From contig NZ_CP024307.1 of assembly GCF_002944405.1 (NCBI RefSeq), positions 2,686,501 to 2,750,500 on the forward strand: a DNA stretch of 64,000 nt. Reading direction: 5' to 3'. The notes under the pieces are model-generated. The model was not told the origin of the DNA. It saw nothing but the letters and a program-made list of their open reading frames with translations, and did not search any database. The position numbers and the translations under genes are program-made. The DNA is from Sinorhizobium fredii. GTDB lineage: Bacteria; Pseudomonadota; Alphaproteobacteria; Rhizobiales; Rhizobiaceae. This document shows, one piece after another, positions 62,270-64,000 of this stretch (position 1 is its first letter; each line of letters begins with the position of its first letter).

Positions 62270-63415
62270 ATGACGCAAATCCTCGACATCAGCGACCTCA
62301 AGGCGCTTGCCAGGCGGCGGGTTCCGAAGCTCTTCTTCGACTATGCCGACAGCGGCGCCTGGACGGAGGGCACCTATCGCGCCAACGAAGAGGATTTCGC
62401 CAAGATCAAGCTGCGTCAACGGGTGCTGGTCGACATGACCAACAGGTCGCTCGAAACGACGATGATCGGCCAGAAAGTCTCGATGCCGGTGGCGCTTGCA
62501 CCGACGGGTTTGACGGGCATGCAGCACGCCGACGGCGAGATGCTGGCGGCGCAGGCGGCAGAGGCCTATGGCGTTCCCTTCACGCTGTCGACGATGAGCA
62601 TCTGCTCGATTGAGGACGTCGCCTCGGTGACGACGAAACCCTTCTGGTTTCAGCTCTATGTGATGCGCGAGCGCGAATTTGTGCTCAACCTCATCGACCG
62701 CGCCAAGGCGGCCAAATGCTCGGCCCTCGTCCTGACGCTCGACCTGCAGATACTCGGCCAGCGGCACAAGGATCTCCGCAACGGCCTCTCGGCGCCGCCC
62801 CGCATGACTCCGAAACATCTCTGGATGATGGCGACGCGCCCGGGCTGGTGCATGAAGATGCTCGGCACGAACCGACGCACCTTCCGCAACATCGTCGGCC
62901 ATGCCAAGAGCGTCACCGACCTCTCCTCGCTCCATGCCTGGACCGCCGAGCAGTTCGACCCGCAGCTTTCCTGGAAGGACGTCGAATGGATCAAGGACCG
63001 CTGGGGCGGTCCGCTCATCCTGAAGGGCATCCTCGATCCGGAAGACGCGAAAATGGCGGCGAAAACCGGCGCCGACGCAATCATCGTCTCGAATCACGGC
63101 GGCCGCCAGCTCGACGGGGCGCCGTCCTCGATCAGCATGCTGCCGAAGATCATCGATGCCGTCGGCGACCAGATCGAGGTTCATCTCGACGGCGGCATCC
63201 GCTCCGGACAGGACGTGCTGAAGGCAGTCGCGCTTGGAGCCAAGGGCACCTTCATCGGCCGCCCGTTCCTCTATGGCCTCGGGGCGATGGGCAAGGACGG
63301 CGTGACCCTGGCGCTCGACATCATCCGCAAGGAGATGGACATCACCATGGCGCTCTGCGGCAAGCGCAACATCAACGACGTGGCTCGCGACGTCATCGCC
63401 GACTACGCGATGTGA
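62270..63415 (+). CDS. lldD: FMN-dependent L-lactate (alpha-hydroxy acid) dehydrogenase
   Basis: A 381-residue FMN enzyme of the glycolate oxidase/LldD family. Blocks include FDYADSGAWTEGT (~23-35), the catalytic His/Arg region SNHGGRQLDGAPSS (~276-289) and the FMN phosphate site LDGGIRSGQDVLKA (~305-318). It oxidises L-lactate or a related 2-hydroxy acid to the keto acid, feeding the respiratory chain. It sits among purine genes but has no obvious step in that pathway; glyoxylate-related hydroxy acids are an alternative substrate. The 102-base gap before it contains no terminator. Confidence 0.88.
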   Translation: MTQILDISDLKALARRRVPKLFFDYADSGAWTEGTYRANEEDFAKIKLRQRVLVDMTNRSLETTMIGQKVSMPVALAPTGLTGMQHADGEMLAAQAAEAYGVPFTLSTMSICSIEDVASVTTKPFWFQLYVMREREFVLNLIDRAKAAKCSALVLTLDLQILGQRHKDLRNGLSAPPRMTPKHLWMMATRPGWCMKMLGTNRRTFRNIVGHAKSVTDLSSLHAWTAEQFDPQLSWKDVEWIKDRWGGPLILKGILDPEDAKMAAKTGADAIIVSNHGGRQLDGAPSSISMLPKIIDAVGDQIEVHLDGGIRSGQDVLKAVALGAKGTFIGRPFLYGLGAMGKDGVTLALDIIRKEMDITMALCGKRNINDVARDVIADYAM

Positions 63416-63460
63416 GGCGCCAGATGCGGGCGCCGTGCGCCCACATCCTTCTCGTCCGGC

Positions 63461-63823
63461 TCAGCTGCCGCGATAGGTCGAATAGCCGTAGGGCGAGAGC
63501 AGCAGCGGCACGTGGTAGTGGCTGGCGGCGTCGGCGATGCCGAACCGCAACGGGATGAGGTCGAGAAAGGCCGGCTCGACAAGCGCCACTCCGGCCGCGC
63601 GCAGATAATCGCCGGCGTGAAACACAAGTTCGTACTGCCCCGCCTTGAAGGCTTCGCCCTCCGCAAGCGGCGCGTCGACGCGACCGTCGCTGTTCGTGCG
63701 GACCGTGCAGATCGATTGCCGCTCCTCGCCTTCCAGCCGATAGAGATCGATGCGCAGGTTCTCTGCCGGCTTGCCGAGCGCCGTGTCGAGAACATGGGTT
63801 GTCAGCCGGCCGCTCTTCTTCAT
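63461..63823 (-). CDS. uraH: 5-hydroxyisourate hydrolase
   Basis: A 120-residue transthyretin-like enzyme. It has the N-terminal signature [14 protein letters not shown], the His/Arg active-site blocks, and the C-terminal YRGS tetrapeptide diagnostic for the family. It hydrolyses the PuuD product to OHCU. It is convergent with lldD and overlaps the ureidoglycolate lyase gene by ATGA, so the two form one transcript. Confidence 0.96.
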   Translation of the reverse strand: MKKSGRLTTHVLDTALGKPAENLRIDLYRLEGEERQSICTVRTNSDGRVDAPLAEGEAFKAGQYELVFHAGDYLRAAGVALVEPAFLDLIPLRFGIADAASHYHVPLLLSPYGYSTYRGS

Positions 63824-64000
63824 CGGACTGTTCCCTTCGAAGGCAGATCTGGGATAAAGAAAGGTTCCTCGTAGAAGAACTCCTCGAGATTGTTGCCCGG
63901 TCCGCCGCGATCGACAACGAGGAAATCGCTGACGGTATCGACCGTCATCAGCGGATGATGCCAGACGTTGCGGCCATAATTGACCCCCTGCCGGCCCCCT
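63820..64000 (-). CDS. allA: Ureidoglycolate lyase, C-terminal part (cut by window edge)
   Basis: An open frame from base 63999 to a TGA at 63820-63822, about 60 codons, with no start inside the window. The end contains [15 protein letters not shown], matching the metal-binding C-terminal region of AllA/ureidoglycolate lyases, which split ureidoglycolate to glyoxylate and urea. It overlaps uraH by four bases. Because the start is missing it would be missed by ORF finders needing an ATG. Confidence 0.85.
   Translation of the reverse strand, partial: GGRQGVNYGRNVWHHPLMTVDTVSDFLVVDRGGPGNNLEEFFYEEPFFIPDLPSKGTVR

Noticed and set aside
1..64000. tRNA or rRNA genes, including the tRNA-Arg linked to engA in S. 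meliloti
   Set aside because: I looked in intergenic gaps for T-loop and acceptor patterns and saw none. A covariance search would be decisive.
1..64000. CRISPR arrays, insertion sequences, prophage or defence islands
   Set aside because: No regularly spaced repeats, transposase, integrase or phage-like genes are present; all repeats are dispersed intergenic palindromes.

Overview
The window is 64 kb of GC-rich, densely coding DNA from an alphaproteobacterium of the Sinorhizobium/Ensifer group. The evidence is a trpE(G) fusion preceded by a 14-residue leader peptide ([14 protein letters not shown]) of the S. meliloti trpL type, the symbiosis genes nolR and bacA, a ShmR-type heme receptor under a RirA-type operator, the choXWV choline transporter, and many rhizobial intergenic mosaic palindromes. 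There is no transposase, phage gene, CRISPR array, rRNA or recognisable tRNA. This is chromosome-like core DNA, not an island.

Layout. 0-3.5 kb: two large membrane proteins (DUF4159 and a VWA-like one), the end of a longer cluster. 3.7-9.3 kb: acetyltransferase, glutathionyl-hydroquinone reductase, NUDIX, metallophosphatase, TPR protein, and an ECF sigma/anti-sigma pair. 9.5-17.1 kb: leuA with an uncatalogued-looking Leu-rich leader peptide, clpP, hupE, queF, a CDF metal transporter, and trpE(G) with its attenuator. 17.2-23.4 kb: heme receptor, extensin-like protein, thioesterase-like protein, DUF1993 and fhs. 23.4-30.2 kb: a compact five-gene operon built around an AAA+ ATPase, with a long coiled-coil protein and a membrane-anchored DUF2333 protein; its function is unknown and it is the best candidate here for an undescribed system. 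30.3-35.5 kb: cytochrome c, thymidine kinase, choXWV and a HugZ-like protein. 35.6-39.3 kb: nolR with an upstream NolR box, an omega-aminotransferase and adenine deaminase. 39.5-42.2 kb: a GH13 glucosidase and a KDG kinase. 42.3-58.1 kb: der, a YfgM-like protein, nnrU, polysaccharide deacetylase, bacA, an MFS transporter, map, an LLM oxidoreductase, glpK, and bdhA-xdhA-xdhB. 58.2-64 kb: a DUF1127 protein/LysR pair, then purine catabolism genes puuD, guaD, uraH and a partial ureidoglycolate lyase, with an lldD-type dehydrogenase between them.

Functionally, the right end is a purine salvage/degradation block: guanine to xanthine (GuaD), to urate (XdhAB), to 5-hydroxyisourate (PuuD), to OHCU (UraH), with ureidoglycolate cleavage at the edge. 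Adenine deaminase lies 20 kb away. der, bacA, glpK, bdhA and xdhAB are reported on the pSymB megaplasmid in S. meliloti after an ancestral translocation from the chromosome. Finding them here continuous with leuA-trpE(G)-cho-nolR chromosomal genes suggests this strain keeps the ancestral S. fredii-like arrangement. Amino-acid biosynthesis is controlled by two 5' leader peptides (Trp and Leu), both apparently translated from leaderless transcripts.
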